46,192 nt of DNA from Bacteroidota bacterium (GCA_023251835.1 JAHEXZ010000042.1:1-46192); one strand, 5' to 3'; shown: positions 24,990-35,281, counted from the stretch's first letter. Numbers and translations: made by a program. Notes: a model not told the origin generated them from the letters alone.

Positions 24990-27315
24990 CCGTATAAGAA
25001 ATCTATTAACTGACAAAGGTTTTTTGTTTGCCGTTACTTTGACAATGGCTGGCATGTTTTTCTTTTTTGGTAAACTGCTGCAGCATCCGAATAAAATTTA
25101 TTTTGGAGCAACAGACGATGGTATACAGGCGTATTACGGAGCCATCTATCATGTTAAACATGATACCTCATTCTGGCATATGAATGCTATGAATTATCCG
25201 TATGGTGAACAGGTATTTTTTACCGGATGTCAACCTTTTATTACAAATCCGATTAAGTTAGTATCTAAGGTAATTGATATTTCTGATTACACGTTGGGTA
25301 TACTTAATTGTGTTATGCTTTTCTCTGTTTTTCTTTGCTCGATATGCCTGTATTTTATCTTTAAACATCTGAAGCTGCCATATATTTATGCGAGCATTGC
25401 TGCTGCGGGTATCACGTTTCTTTCTCCTCAGATTCTCCGTTTAGCCTGCCACTATTCATTAACCTATCAATTTGCAATACCTCTTTTTTTATTATTATTA
25501 TTTAAATTTCACGACTCCCCAAGTATAAAAAAATCAATTGCTATAAGTGTATTAGTGTTTTTTATGGCAGGAACGCATTTTTACTTCTTCGGCTTTTTTG
25601 CATTGATTGCAGCATTCTATTGGGCATACTCTTTTTTATCAAATAAAATTTCTTGGCAGGCGGTTAGGTATACTGCACTACATTCTTTTATTCAAATAGT
25701 AATTCCTTTTTTTCTTTTTCAGATTATTTTATTGTTAATAGATCCAGCATCCGACCGCACAAATAATCCCTGGGGATATTTGACCTATATTTCTAACCTG
25801 GCTGGTATATTCTATCCTTATCAAAGACCATACGAAAAGCTATTTGCAGCTTTTATCAAACCCGAAGACCCATACACGGTGGAGGGATATGCATTTGTAG
25901 GTGTTGTTGCAACACTAATACTTATATTAATAATCCTTGTTTTTTTAAAGAGACTTTTCACCTTTAAATTTAAAGAGTTGGTCAGCATTACTGATAACAA
26001 TTTATTAAACTTGTTTTTCTGGGCTTCATTATTCGCATTGATACTTTCATTTGGTTATCCGTTTAAAATAAGAGGATATGAGCACTATTTGCAATACGTT
26101 GGTTTGTTAAAACAGATGCGTGGTATTGCCAGGTTTTCATGGGCATTTTACTACATCATTAATATTGTTGTTTTTTATAAATTATACTTATGGTTGGCTG
26201 AGAGGTCGGTTTTTCTGCGAAGAAGCATTTTAACCGTTGCTTTATTTTTATTGTGCTACGATGCCTATTATAAGGCAAATCCTATAAGCATCGCTTTGGA
26301 CAATCGAATTGTAAGACTGGAAGACAAGAACAACGAACTGCCCGAAAATAAATGGTTAAATGAGTTAGATATAAACAATTACCAGGCAATTATTACACTG
26401 CCGTATTTTCATGTAGGCTCCGAAAATGTATGGATGATCAAGGCATCTGAAATTATAGCCAGTGTGTATATCACCTCAATGAAAACAGGTTTACCAACCC
26501 TGTCTTCTGTAATGAGCAGAACATCACTTTCACAAACATATAAAAATCTCCCTGTTATATTGGAACCGTATCATAAACTGGCGATTATAAACGATTTTAA
26601 AACCCGCAAACCATTTTTAGTATTGGCTATAGAAAATGAATTGAACAATGATGAAAAGCATTTGCTCTCCATGTGTAAAAAGTTAAATGAAACTCCACAT
26701 TTTAATGTTTATGAGTTACCATTTGAAGCGCTTGAAAACAATAGCAAACATTTATATTCTAAATTTATGGCTTCATTAAATAAGGGTAAAACATACACGA
26801 TAGAAGGATTTAAATATACCGATTCCCTAAAAACATTTATATATAACCAATACAATGAAAAAGTAAATCTTAACAAAATTCCTGAAAAATATTATTTGGG
26901 AAGAATATTGGATTATAATCTTATTTTTCATGATACGCTTCCGAATTGGACCAGGGAACAGGAATATACGGTTTCTTTCTGGATGCATAATTTTACTGAA
27001 GATTTATATCCCAGAGCTTCTTGTGTGCTTGAGTGTATTGATTCTGTTGGAACTTCTTATAATAGAACAGAATTTGGTATGCATACCAAAATACGTACAT
27101 TGGATGGTGATAAAGCACTGGTAGAAGGCACAATCAGTGTTAGAAACAGAAAAGATCCTCTTGCTATAACCATTTGGCATTATGAAATTTTTAACAAGGA
27201 AAAAATGCTCAAAATAAGTGATTTGCTTATCAGGCCTTTAAAAGATACACTTTACAAAATTAATAACGCTCAAAGTATAATCTGCAATACCCGTGAATAC
27301 CTTCGGGAGGAATAA
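24982..27315 (+). CDS. Large multi-membrane GT-C-like glycosyltransferase family protein
   Basis: The product is 777 residues from ATG 24982, which overlaps the GT2 stop by 8 bases; a GTG 18 bases upstream is an alternative. About ten hydrophobic helices fill residues 1-430, followed by a soluble C-terminal region. The first loop contains FGATDDGIQAYYGAIYHV, with an acidic pair in the place where GT-C enzymes have their catalytic Asp, and MNYPYGEQVFFTG. The fold is like the YfhO/oligosaccharyl-transferase-like families, but I cannot assign a specific family. The likely role is transfer of a sugar from a polyprenyl-phosphate donor outside the cytoplasmic membrane. Confidence 0.78.
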   Translation: MYSRIRNLLTDKGFLFAVTLTMAGMFFFFGKLLQHPNKIYFGATDDGIQAYYGAIYHVKHDTSFWHMNAMNYPYGEQVFFTGCQPFITNPIKLVSKVIDISDYTLGILNCVMLFSVFLCSICLYFIFKHLKLPYIYASIAAAGITFLSPQILRLACHYSLTYQFAIPLFLLLLFKFHDSPSIKKSIAISVLVFFMAGTHFYFFGFFALIAAFYWAYSFLSNKISWQAVRYTALHSFIQIVIPFFLFQIILLLIDPASDRTNNPWGYLTYISNLAGIFYPYQRPYEKLFAAFIKPEDPYTVEGYAFVGVVATLILILIILVFLKRLFTFKFKELVSITDNNLLNLFFWASLFALILSFGYPFKIRGYEHYLQYVGLLKQMRGIARFSWAFYYIINIVVFYKLYLWLAERSVFLRRSILTVALFLLCYDAYYKANPISIALDNRIVRLEDKNNELPENKWLNELDINNYQAIITLPYFHVGSENVWMIKASEIIASVYITSMKTGLPTLSSVMSRTSLSQTYKNLPVILEPYHKLAIINDFKTRKPFLVLAIENELNNDEKHLLSMCKKLNETPHFNVYELPFEALENNSKHLYSKFMASLNKGKTYTIEGFKYTDSLKTFIYNQYNEKVNLNKIPEKYYLGRILDYNLIFHDTLPNWTREQEYTVSFWMHNFTEDLYPRASCVLECIDSVGTSYNRTEFGMHTKIRTLDGDKALVEGTISVRNRKDPLAITIWHYEIFNKEKMLKISDLLIRPLKDTLYKINNAQSIICNTREYLREE

Positions 27316-29318
27316 TGTTAATGAATAAGCCGGAGTTTAATATTTTAGGCAAATCCTTTGCCATTCCTATGAATTGGTTATTGATTTTGTTTATAATATT
27401 GAACGTACTTTTCAAATTCTATTATCTGCCATACGAAAGTATTTATGGTGATGAAGCGTATAGTATTTTCCATGCTCAAAAGCCCCTGACGGAATTGGCC
27501 GAAATATTTTTACACGATCAAAATCCCCCATTCCATATAATATTATTGCATTTTTGGATGCAATTATTTGGTGTTTCAGATATTTCGGCAAAAGGATTTT
27601 CTGTTATTCTAAATATTCTTTGTGCGGTTGTACTTTTTCTTTTTGCTAAGAAATTTTTGAATAAGCAAACAGCCCTGTTTGTTTCTGTTTTATTTCTTTT
27701 TTCCAATGTACAGCTTTTTTATTCGCACGAGGTACGTACATATGCATTGGTTCAATTGTTGTGTATTTCTTCGTTTTATTTCTATTTTAAGCTGTTAACC
27801 GAACCGGATAAGAAATTAATTGTGGCTCTATCCATCATTAATCTATTACTTTTATTTTCTCACTATCTCACCATTTTTATTTTCATTACTCAGTTTTTAT
27901 GTGTGTGGCTGTTTCTAAAAAAAGCACCGCGCGGAATTAAGTATTATATCATCAGTCAACTGCTAACAGCACTTTTTTTTACTCCCTGGTTAAAAGTTTT
28001 ATTTGCCAATCTTCCACAAAGCGGTAGTTTCTGGCTCACAGCCCCAGGTTACGGAGAATTAAAATGGTTCGTTTTTATGTTGAATGGAAGCGAATCCCTT
28101 TTCATTGTCTTCACTACTATTATTTTGTCATCGATTATAATGGTATTGTTAAATAAGCGTTTTCGTTTTTTTTATGAATCTTTTGATACTAAAGTCTATC
28201 TTGTTTTTTTGTGTTTATATATTCTGCCTATTGGTTTGGATTATTGGGTGGCTCAATATACGCCTGTGTTTTTAGGACGCTACTTTTTATACGCTACGCA
28301 GGGTCTGTTTCTATTAATTGCTTACATAATTAGTTGTTTGAATACATCTGCTATAATTCGAATAATGATAGTATTACCCGTTTTTTATTTTTTATTCACT
28401 GCATTTAATGCTAAACCGGAAAAAGAAGACGACTGGAAGTCAATTATGCCCCGGATAAAAAAAATACAAACAGGTAACACGGTGATTTTTATATCAGCAA
28501 GTTATAAATACAAGGACTTTGCTTTTTATTATGATCGTGAAGATTTTAAAGATTATAAAAATACAATTCAACGTCTTTATCAAAAAGGCGTTTATTGCTC
28601 AAAAGATGGACAGTGGGGTTGGGAGCACTTGAATTTGGATACTGTTGATCAGGTGATATTTGTGCAATCACACAGCCAGTTTGAAGATCCTGAAGGGAAG
28701 ACAAGACGAAGTCTGCTTCAGAAATATAAAATATGCAGTGAATATAACAGGATAAATATTACGTATACTGTTTTCATAAAAAACAGTTTGCCTTGTTTCA
28801 GGGTTAGGACAATAGGTGAACGGAAAAAAGAAAAATGTGACTTATGGACAGAAAGTATTGGTATTAATGAGACACTTCAAGATTCAGTAATTATGTATTC
28901 AACAAATATGGAGTGGGATTCTACGTGTGTTGTAAACACATTGTTAACAAAAGAAAAAGCTAACTCAGGCACTTATTCCTGTATTATTTACAGTCAGCAA
29001 CCATACAGTGTTGGAATAATTAAAAATATAAAAGATTTAAATGGTGTTCGGAATATAGATATATCTGGTTATGTTAGTTGTAAACCGGATAGCGATGTTC
29101 GCCTTGTTGTTTCAGTTGAAAAAACTGGCGAAACTTTTTATAGAAAGGAACTCTTGATAAAAGAAAAAATTAAGACGTTTGATATTTGGAATGAGGTAAT
29201 GCTATCCACAACCATTCCTGATCATGTACCAAAGGATTCTGAGCTTAAAATCTATTTTTGGAATCCTTCGGAAGGAACTGCATTTATTGATGATATTGTT
29301 ATTAGGGCTTCTTATTAA
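27315..29318 (+). CDS. GT39-like (PMT_2) membrane glycosyltransferase
   Basis: The product is 667 residues. Its ATG shares one base with the stop of the previous gene (TAATG), a sign of translational coupling. The N-terminal half has about ten membrane helices; the first extracytoplasmic loop holds YGDEAYSIFHAQKPLTEL and HDQNPPFHIILLHFW, the D-E and N-P-P-F-H pattern of PMT_2/GT39 enzymes (Asp-Glu being the catalytic site). HEVRTYALVQLL is another family-typical segment. The C-terminal 300 residues are soluble and beta-rich and may bind carbohydrate. It would glycosylate proteins or lipid from a polyprenyl donor. No oligosaccharyl ligase is adjacent. Confidence 0.88.
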   Translation: MLMNKPEFNILGKSFAIPMNWLLILFIILNVLFKFYYLPYESIYGDEAYSIFHAQKPLTELAEIFLHDQNPPFHIILLHFWMQLFGVSDISAKGFSVILNILCAVVLFLFAKKFLNKQTALFVSVLFLFSNVQLFYSHEVRTYALVQLLCISSFYFYFKLLTEPDKKLIVALSIINLLLLFSHYLTIFIFITQFLCVWLFLKKAPRGIKYYIISQLLTALFFTPWLKVLFANLPQSGSFWLTAPGYGELKWFVFMLNGSESLFIVFTTIILSSIIMVLLNKRFRFFYESFDTKVYLVFLCLYILPIGLDYWVAQYTPVFLGRYFLYATQGLFLLIAYIISCLNTSAIIRIMIVLPVFYFLFTAFNAKPEKEDDWKSIMPRIKKIQTGNTVIFISASYKYKDFAFYYDREDFKDYKNTIQRLYQKGVYCSKDGQWGWEHLNLDTVDQVIFVQSHSQFEDPEGKTRRSLLQKYKICSEYNRINITYTVFIKNSLPCFRVRTIGERKKEKCDLWTESIGINETLQDSVIMYSTNMEWDSTCVVNTLLTKEKANSGTYSCIIYSQQPYSVGIIKNIKDLNGVRNIDISGYVSCKPDSDVRLVVSVEKTGETFYRKELLIKEKIKTFDIWNEVMLSTTIPDHVPKDSELKIYFWNPSEGTAFIDDIVIRASY

Positions 29319-29333
29319 CTCATGTTACGCAAA
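29319..29333 (+). repeat. Solo terminal repeat resembling the MITE end at 43289
   Basis: CTCATGTTACGCAAA differs at one of 15 positions from the terminal repeat CTGATGTTACGCAAA of the MITE at 43289-43562. No partner copy is found in the 249-base gap, so it looks like a decayed end. Confidence 0.5.
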
Positions 29334-29399
29334 TTGATTTTTCGTGTTCATTAATCTTCTTTTACCCAGCCATTATTGCGTTTGTCATCTCAGTTTTAG

Positions 29400-29439
29400 G
29401 CGCCTACGCTAAAGCTTCAGCGACAGCGTGCGATGGCGC
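29400..29439. repeat. GC-rich inverted repeat before lepA
   Basis: GCGCC/GGCGC (29400-29404, 29435-29439) encloses ACGCT/AGCGT (29406-29410, 29425-29429). The block is far more GC-rich than its surroundings and resembles dispersed intergenic palindromes. No gene was seen in the 249-base gap 29319-29567. Confidence 0.5.
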
Positions 29440-29567
29440 AATGGCAGCGCACAATAATAAAATTAAATAAATTTTGAATAGCCTCTAATCAGTTTCTTTA
29501 TTTAAGCTATTATTAGTAAATTCGCACCTCTAATGCCTGAATAGTAGGTGTTTTATATATAATTTAG

Positions 29568-31358
29568 ATGGAGAATATCAGGAATTTTTGCATTATAGCA
29601 CATATCGATCATGGAAAAAGTACACTTGCTGATCGTCTGTTAGAATATACCAATACTATCAGCCAGCGCGATATGCAGGCCCAGGTACTGGATGACATGG
29701 ATCTGGAAAAGGAACGTGGTATTACTATTAAAAGCCATGCTATCCAGATGGACTATACCTATAAAGGCAAAAAATATGTTTTGAATTTGATTGACACTCC
29801 GGGTCATGTCGATTTCTCTTATGAAGTATCACGTTCTATTGCTGCCTGTGAAGGAGCTTTGCTGATTGTTGATGCTGCCCAGGGAATCCAGGCTCAAACT
29901 ATTTCTAATCTTTATCTCGCTCTGGGGAACGATTTAGAAATTATTCCTGTCTTAAATAAAATCGACTTGCCAAGCGCGGAACCAGAGGTAGTAAAAGACC
30001 AGATTGTAGACCTCTTGGGCTGTAAACGCGAAGAAATTATTCCTGCGTCCGGCAAAACCGGTTTGGGAGTGCATGATATTTTAGGAGCAATCATTGAGCG
30101 TATCCCTGCCCCAAAAGGGAATCCCTCAAAACCCCTACAGGCACTAATTTTTGACTCTGTTTTTAATTCATTCCGTGGAATCATCGCTTATTTTAAGATA
30201 GTGAATGGCTCTATCCATAAAGGTGAAAAAGTGAAATTTATTGCTACCGGTAAAGAATACAATGCAGATGAAATTGGCGTTTTGCGTTTAAAACAGGAAC
30301 CGCGCAATGAAATTAAAACAGGTGATGTAGGTTATATCATTTCTGGAATTAAGGATGCTCGCGAAGTAAAAGTAGGCGATACCATAACCAGTGTATTAAA
30401 CCCTTCCTTAGAACCGATTAAAGGCTTTGAAGATGTAAAACCAATGGTATTTGCCGGAATTTATCCTGTTGATACAGAAGACTTTGAAGAGTTGCGTTAT
30501 TCTATGGAAAAATTGCAACTAAATGATGCATCCTTAACCTGGGAGCCGGAATCATCTGCCGCTTTGGGCTTTGGTTTCCGATGCGGATTCTTAGGCATGC
30601 TACACATGGAAATTGTACAGGAACGATTGGAACGCGAATTTGGGATGACTGTTATCACAACTGTTCCCAACGTATCTTACCATGCCTATAGCACAAAAAA
30701 TGAAATGATTGTTGTAAACAATCCTTCTGATTTACCTGATCCTGCAAGGCTGGACAGGGTGGAAGAGCCCTATATTAAGGCGCAGATAATCACAAAAGCA
30801 GAGTTTGTAGGTAATATCATGACCTTATGTATTGGTAAACGTGGTATTTTAACCAATCAGGTATACCTTACTACTGATCGCGTAGAATTAATGTTTGACA
30901 TGCCTTTGGGAGAGATTGTATTCGATTTTTACGATCGTTTAAAAACCATTTCAAAAGGATATGCTTCTTTTGATTACCAGCCATTAGACTATCGTGCAAG
31001 TTACCTTGTTAAACTCGATATACTGCTCAATTCAGAGCCGGTAGATGCCTTATCTTCTCTTATTCATCGTGATAATGCCTATGAATTTGGCAAAAAGATG
31101 TGTGAAAAATTAAAAGAATTAATTCCCCGTCAGCAGTTTGAAATACCAATACAGGCAGCTATTGGAGCAAAGATTATTGCCCGTGAAACCATTAAAGCCA
31201 TGCGTAAAGATGTAACCGCCAAATGCTATGGTGGCGATATCTCGCGCAAACGCAAACTCCTCGAAAAGCAGAAAGAAGGGAAAAAACGCATGCGTGCTGT
31301 GGGTAATGTAGAAATTCCGCAAAGTGCCTTTATGGCGGTGTTGAAGCTGAATGATTAG
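29568..31358 (+). CDS. lepA: Elongation factor 4 (LepA), back-translocating ribosomal GTPase
   Basis: The 596-residue length is standard. The GTPase domain begins [19 protein letters not shown] (P-loop about 11-18), then [13 protein letters not shown] (switch I), DTPGHVDF (G3), and [11 protein letters not shown] (G4). The C-terminal LepA-specific domain contains [20 protein letters not shown], close to the highly conserved end of LepA proteins. It binds the ribosome, can reverse translocation in vitro, and affects translation initiation and ribosome assembly in vivo. It is monocistronic here, between the glycan cluster and a gene-free gap. Confidence 0.97.
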   Translation: MENIRNFCIIAHIDHGKSTLADRLLEYTNTISQRDMQAQVLDDMDLEKERGITIKSHAIQMDYTYKGKKYVLNLIDTPGHVDFSYEVSRSIAACEGALLIVDAAQGIQAQTISNLYLALGNDLEIIPVLNKIDLPSAEPEVVKDQIVDLLGCKREEIIPASGKTGLGVHDILGAIIERIPAPKGNPSKPLQALIFDSVFNSFRGIIAYFKIVNGSIHKGEKVKFIATGKEYNADEIGVLRLKQEPRNEIKTGDVGYIISGIKDAREVKVGDTITSVLNPSLEPIKGFEDVKPMVFAGIYPVDTEDFEELRYSMEKLQLNDASLTWEPESSAALGFGFRCGFLGMLHMEIVQERLEREFGMTVITTVPNVSYHAYSTKNEMIVVNNPSDLPDPARLDRVEEPYIKAQIITKAEFVGNIMTLCIGKRGILTNQVYLTTDRVELMFDMPLGEIVFDFYDRLKTISKGYASFDYQPLDYRASYLVKLDILLNSEPVDALSSLIHRDNAYEFGKKMCEKLKELIPRQQFEIPIQAAIGAKIIARETIKAMRKDVTAKCYGGDISRKRKLLEKQKEGKKRMRAVGNVEIPQSAFMAVLKLND

Positions 31359-31945
31359 ATAGCGGATTTTTTGTGTAACTCTTCTCTAAAACTGTTTCTT
31401 TATAGTCCCCGAAAAAATTCTGAAATCCCATATTTTTTTCGGGGGAATTTATAAAATTCTGCTATTCTTTAATGAGTTTATAAATTTCTCTTCCTTTATT
31501 TTTTTCAATAGGATCGATTGTCCTTTAAAAAGTTTGGATATGCTCATTTTAATACCGGCATCTAATGCAATGTGTTCTATTTTATTTGATTGGGTAAAAT
31601 TTATTTTGGTGCTAAACAAAACAGAAAATATTAATCTGAATATGAGGGTAAAAATTGTGTGTTTTCATTACGTTACCATAGCTACAAATTTTATACAACA
31701 TGTTCGACAAAAAATTATTCAGGTCTTTTCATCTGAACAATATCACATCCTGAAAATTTAAAACAAGGATTTATTGGAAACTAAATTAACCCCACTATTG
31801 GGGAAAGGGGAAGGCTTGACTTTTTTGTAATAAACACCCCTGTTTTTCTTGCTAAAACATCATACTACAGCTAAAATTACCAAACAAATTAAAAATTTGC
31901 ACAGAGGAAATCCCTTTGCGACTTTTGGGTGCCCCTCAAACAATT
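31359..31945. other. 587-base gap with an inverted repeat and no convincing gene
   Basis: CCCCGAAAAAA (31407-31417) pairs with TTTTTTCGGGG (31434-31444). A further small GC block, CCCC-ACTATT-GGGG, is at about 31784-31797. A minus-strand frame that ends at 31449 (with KMSISKLFKGQSILLKK) is open for about 70 codons but lacks a start codon and was not matched to any family, so it may be a gene remnant. A plus-strand ORF at 31534-31761 looks accidental. The gap separates lepA from the convergent lipid-kinase gene. Confidence 0.5.
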
Positions 31946-32839
31946 TTATTCCATCAGAAAATTAATTTTTGCAGGAACAACTTTAAAAATCGCAGGCGCA
32001 TAACCGATAAATTCACCATCTAAATCAATAGGAACTTTACCTTCAAGAGGAGTAATTTTAATTTCATTTGTTTCCTTATAAAAAATTTCCGGGTGAATAA
32101 ATTTTTCCCCGCGCTTTAATTTGTTCAGATTTTTTAGATAATCAATAATTGTTACATCTCCTAAAACTACAATGCTGAACTTTCCATCGTCAAGCTTTGC
32201 ATCGGGAGCAATGCACAAACCGCTTCCAAAATATTTTGCATTCGCCATCACCATTGAAAGTGTTTTTCCTTCCCATTCAAATTCTTCACACCTGCATTTC
32301 ATTCTTGTTTTTTTATATGTGAAAAGAGTTTTCACCGTTTCCAGAAAAAAAGTTCCATTTGCACCTAAAATTTTACTGCTGTTGTTTATATTTTCTACAA
32401 TACAGCCACCAATGCCAATATCACCAATATTTATAAAATAGCGTTCTGCCGAATTACCATTTTTGTCAGTAAATGAAACTTTTCCCGCATCAATTTTTTT
32501 AACACTGTTTTTTTCGATAAGATTTTTTAATTGCCTTACCGTTCCGTTCAACCTTGCAGTTTTACAAAAATCATTGGCAGTGCCGTAAGACAGACAGCCA
32601 AGCACAGGTAAATTCTTTTTCCCGGAAAGGAGCATTCCATTAACTACCTCACTTAATGTGCCATCACCTCCAACAGCAATAATATGCGTATAATTTTTTT
32701 CTACTGCATCTTTTGCAAGTTCAATGGCATGAGCTGCCCTTTTTGTTTCAAAAATAGCGTACGCTGAAAAATTACTTTCCAGTTCCTTAAAAAGAGGTTT
32801 TGCTTTTAAAGTGCCTTTTATTATAAATGCGGTTTTCAT
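31946..32839 (-). CDS. Diacylglycerol/lipid kinase family protein (DagK/YegS-like)
   Basis: The product is 297 residues from ATG 32839 (MKTAFIIKGTLKAKPLFKEL); an upstream start would add nine unconserved residues. The diacylglycerol kinase catalytic domain is shown by IIAVGGDGTLSEVVNGML (residues about 60-77), the GGDGT nucleotide-binding loop, and GCLSYGTANDFCKTARL. The C-terminal part (MVMANAKYFGSGLCIAPDAKLDDGKFSIVVL) is the expected LCB5/YegS continuation. Such soluble kinases phosphorylate diacylglycerol, recycling it into phospholipid synthesis. The exact lipid cannot be told from sequence. It is divergent from dnaG, with the second copy of the two-hairpin repeat in between. Confidence 0.92.
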   Translation of the reverse strand: MKTAFIIKGTLKAKPLFKELESNFSAYAIFETKRAAHAIELAKDAVEKNYTHIIAVGGDGTLSEVVNGMLLSGKKNLPVLGCLSYGTANDFCKTARLNGTVRQLKNLIEKNSVKKIDAGKVSFTDKNGNSAERYFINIGDIGIGGCIVENINNSSKILGANGTFFLETVKTLFTYKKTRMKCRCEEFEWEGKTLSMVMANAKYFGSGLCIAPDAKLDDGKFSIVVLGDVTIIDYLKNLNKLKRGEKFIHPEIFYKETNEIKITPLEGKVPIDLDGEFIGYAPAIFKVVPAKINFLME

Positions 32840-32940
32840 TGAATTATGAAAGTATTTTAACTGCAAAGTAAGACAAAATTATACAAATTACCCGATGAAC
32901 AAATAGATCGCAGAAATACAGGAACGCCAAACTTTCTTAT

Positions 32941-33046
32941 GTATACTTCGACTGAATGAGTTTGCTGTTTTTGGCAAACCCATTCGCTCAGCATTACTGA
33001 CTCTAACCTGTTTTGCTATCGCAAACTCAGTAAGATTCTATAAAAA
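32941..33046 (+). repeat. Two-hairpin dispersed repeat, copy B
   Basis: It is similar along its length to the reverse complement of 5474-5580. Hairpin 1 is GAATGAGTTTGC/GCAAACCCATTC (one mismatch); hairpin 2 is TTACTGA/TCAGTAA. Stem bases differ from copy A in a way that keeps pairing (for example TACTGAAT/ATTCAGTA against TTACTGA/TCAGTAA). It lies between the divergent lipid-kinase and dnaG genes. Confidence 0.8.
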
Positions 33047-33094
33047 AACATTTTGGTACAAATCCTCTTTTTATTTCGTAAATTAGCTTTTCTG

Positions 33095-33102
33095 TATTTT
33101 TG
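33095..33102 (+). promoter_or_regulatory. -7 promoter element of dnaG
   Basis: TATTTTTG fits TAnnTTTG. It lies 55 bases before the TTG start at 33157. A longer frame starting at 33100 would begin inside this element, so the later start is preferred. Confidence 0.5.
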
Positions 33103-33156
33103 CAATCCGGTACAAGCGCAAGGCTTGTATTTATTTGCTATTATAAAACCAATATT

Positions 33157-35187
33157 TTGATTAGTAAGGAAGACATAGATAAAATTTTTGACGCAGCACG
33201 TGTTGAGGAAGTGGTAAGCGATTATGTAACACTAAAAAAAAGAGGTGTTAACCTGATAGGTCTTTGTCCGTTCCACGATGAAAAAACCCCTTCATTTTAT
33301 GTTTCTCCGGTGAAAGGTATTTACAAATGCTTCGGCTGTGGTAAAGGAGGCAATGCTGTGAACTTTATAATGGATAAAGAAAAAGTATCCTACCCGGATG
33401 CATTGCGCCAGCTTGCTAAAAAATACAATATTCATATTACAGAAAAAGAACTCAGCCCGGAACAACTTCAATCACAAAGCGAACGAGAAAGCCTGTTAGT
33501 TGTTTCATCATTTGCCCAAAAAAAATTTACTGATAATTTATTTCATACCGATGAAGGGAAATCTGTAGGATTAGGTTATTTCAGAGAACGGGGATTCAGG
33601 GAAGATATAATTCATAAATTCCAGCTTGGATACGGCATGAATAAACGGAGTTCATTTACTGATGCTGCTATTGCTAAAGGATATAAAACTGAATATCTTG
33701 TTAAAGCCGGACTTACTATTGAATATAAGAATGATGAGAATCGAGAGATATCAACACCAGATGATGTCAGTGCTCCAGGCACTTCTGAAAAAGACAGCTC
33801 TAAATATTTTGATCGTTTCTGGGGACGTGTCATGTTTCCAGTTCATTCGGAATCAGGCCGTGTAATTGCTTTTGGTGGCCGTACCTTACGTACAGATAAA
33901 AAAAATGCGAAATACATTAATTCCCCGGAGACAGATATTTACCATAAAAGCGATGTATTATATGGTTTATATTTTGCTAAAAATGCAATTGTCCAGCAGA
34001 AAAACTGTTTCCTGGTAGAAGGATATACCGATGTAATATCCCTGCATCAGGCCGGTATTGAGAATGTGGTGGCAAGCAGTGGCACATCGCTCACTCCCGG
34101 GCAAATTAAACTTATACGAAGGTATACAACTAACATTACTATTTTGTACGATGGCGACAGTGCCGGTATAAAAGCCAGCTTCAGAGGTATTGATATGATT
34201 CTGGAAGAAGGATTGAATGTAAAAGTGCTACTATTCCCCGATGGCGAGGATCCTGATTCATACTCTAAGCGTGTAGGCAGTGAAGAACTTAAAACTTTTA
34301 TAAGAGATAACTCAAAAGATTTTATTTCATTTAAAACCAACCTTATGATGAAAGAGGTTGGAAATGATCCTATAAAAAAAGCTGGTCTCATTAAAGAAAT
34401 TGTTGACAGCATTGCACTTATTCCCGATGCTATATATCGCTCTGTGTATGTAAAAGAATGCAGTCGTTTAATGGATATTGAAGAACAGGTGCTGTTAAAT
34501 GAGTTAAATAAAATCCGCAATAAACGCTTTCATGAAAAAAGCGATTCTCAGAGTACTAAATCTGAGGATATAAATTCGGAAGACATATTAACTGATGAAA
34601 AGCAGCAACAAGCTGTTGATGCGAGTGCCGAATACCAGGAAAGGGACATTATCCGATTATTATTAAACTATGGAAATAAAACTGTAACTGTTGATAATGA
34701 AGAAACGGATGAGTTTAATCAACCTGTATCCATACAGATTGAAACCACCGTTGCAGCTTTAATTATACATGAGTTACAAAATGATAATATTGTTATTGGG
34801 AATCCTTTATACAATGATATTTATAATGAATTTGTTCAACACCTTAATACTGATATAGTACCCGATTATAACTATTTCATTAATCACAATAATACTGAAA
34901 TTGCTTATTTAACTGTAGATTTAATAAGCAGCCCTTATTTACTCTCCAAATGGGAACAACACCAAATTTACCCTACACTGGAAGAAGACATTCTAAAAAA
35001 ATCATTGTATCACGCTATATATGCTTTAAAAAGCCGAAAATTAGAGATGATGATACATGAAATTCAGGAGAAATTAAAAATAGCACAATCCGAAGAAGAA
35101 GAAATAACATTGATTCAAACTCAACAACAATTTTTACAAGCAAAAAAAGCCTTTAATGCCTTATTAGGCAGGATTGTGTTAAAATAG
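33157..35187 (+). CDS. dnaG: DNA primase
   Basis: The product is 676 residues starting from TTG at 33157 (encoding LISKEDIDKIFDAARVEEVV, where the family begins). The zinc-ribbon CPFHDEKTPSF and CFGCGKGGNAV (residues about 37-68) fits the CHC2 domain. The catalytic TOPRIM domain contains CFLVEGYTDVISLHQAG (Glu near 287) and ILYDGDSAG (Asp pair near 331-333), and the C-terminal region should contact the replicative helicase. It makes the RNA primers for replication. The upstream residues of the longest frame (MQSGTSARLVFICYYK...) are unlike DnaG and overlap the predicted -7 promoter box. Confidence 0.95.
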   Translation: MISKEDIDKIFDAARVEEVVSDYVTLKKRGVNLIGLCPFHDEKTPSFYVSPVKGIYKCFGCGKGGNAVNFIMDKEKVSYPDALRQLAKKYNIHITEKELSPEQLQSQSERESLLVVSSFAQKKFTDNLFHTDEGKSVGLGYFRERGFREDIIHKFQLGYGMNKRSSFTDAAIAKGYKTEYLVKAGLTIEYKNDENREISTPDDVSAPGTSEKDSSKYFDRFWGRVMFPVHSESGRVIAFGGRTLRTDKKNAKYINSPETDIYHKSDVLYGLYFAKNAIVQQKNCFLVEGYTDVISLHQAGIENVVASSGTSLTPGQIKLIRRYTTNITILYDGDSAGIKASFRGIDMILEEGLNVKVLLFPDGEDPDSYSKRVGSEELKTFIRDNSKDFISFKTNLMMKEVGNDPIKKAGLIKEIVDSIALIPDAIYRSVYVKECSRLMDIEEQVLLNELNKIRNKRFHEKSDSQSTKSEDINSEDILTDEKQQQAVDASAEYQERDIIRLLLNYGNKTVTVDNEETDEFNQPVSIQIETTVAALIIHELQNDNIVIGNPLYNDIYNEFVQHLNTDIVPDYNYFINHNNTEIAYLTVDLISSPYLLSKWEQHQIYPTLEEDILKKSLYHAIYALKSRKLEMMIHEIQEKLKIAQSEEEEITLIQTQQQFLQAKKAFNALLGRIVLK

Positions 35188-35281
35188 AGTTTTCTTAAAA
35201 TCCAGGTAAATTTCATCTAAATATTTTGCTAATGCAGCCCCAAAATACAGACTCAGACCTACAGCGCGCGCAGTCATATTG

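Noticed and set aside
31407-31444. Inverted repeat CCCCGAAAAAA/TTTTTTCGGGG as terminator of lepA
   Set aside because: No T tract follows the stem on either strand, so it was kept only as an inverted repeat.
31534-31761. 75-codon plus-strand ORF in the gap after lepA
   Set aside because: No RBS, no family, and composition like AT-rich non-coding DNA.
34047-34520. 157-codon minus-strand ORF inside dnaG
   Set aside because: Shadow of the primase TOPRIM region.
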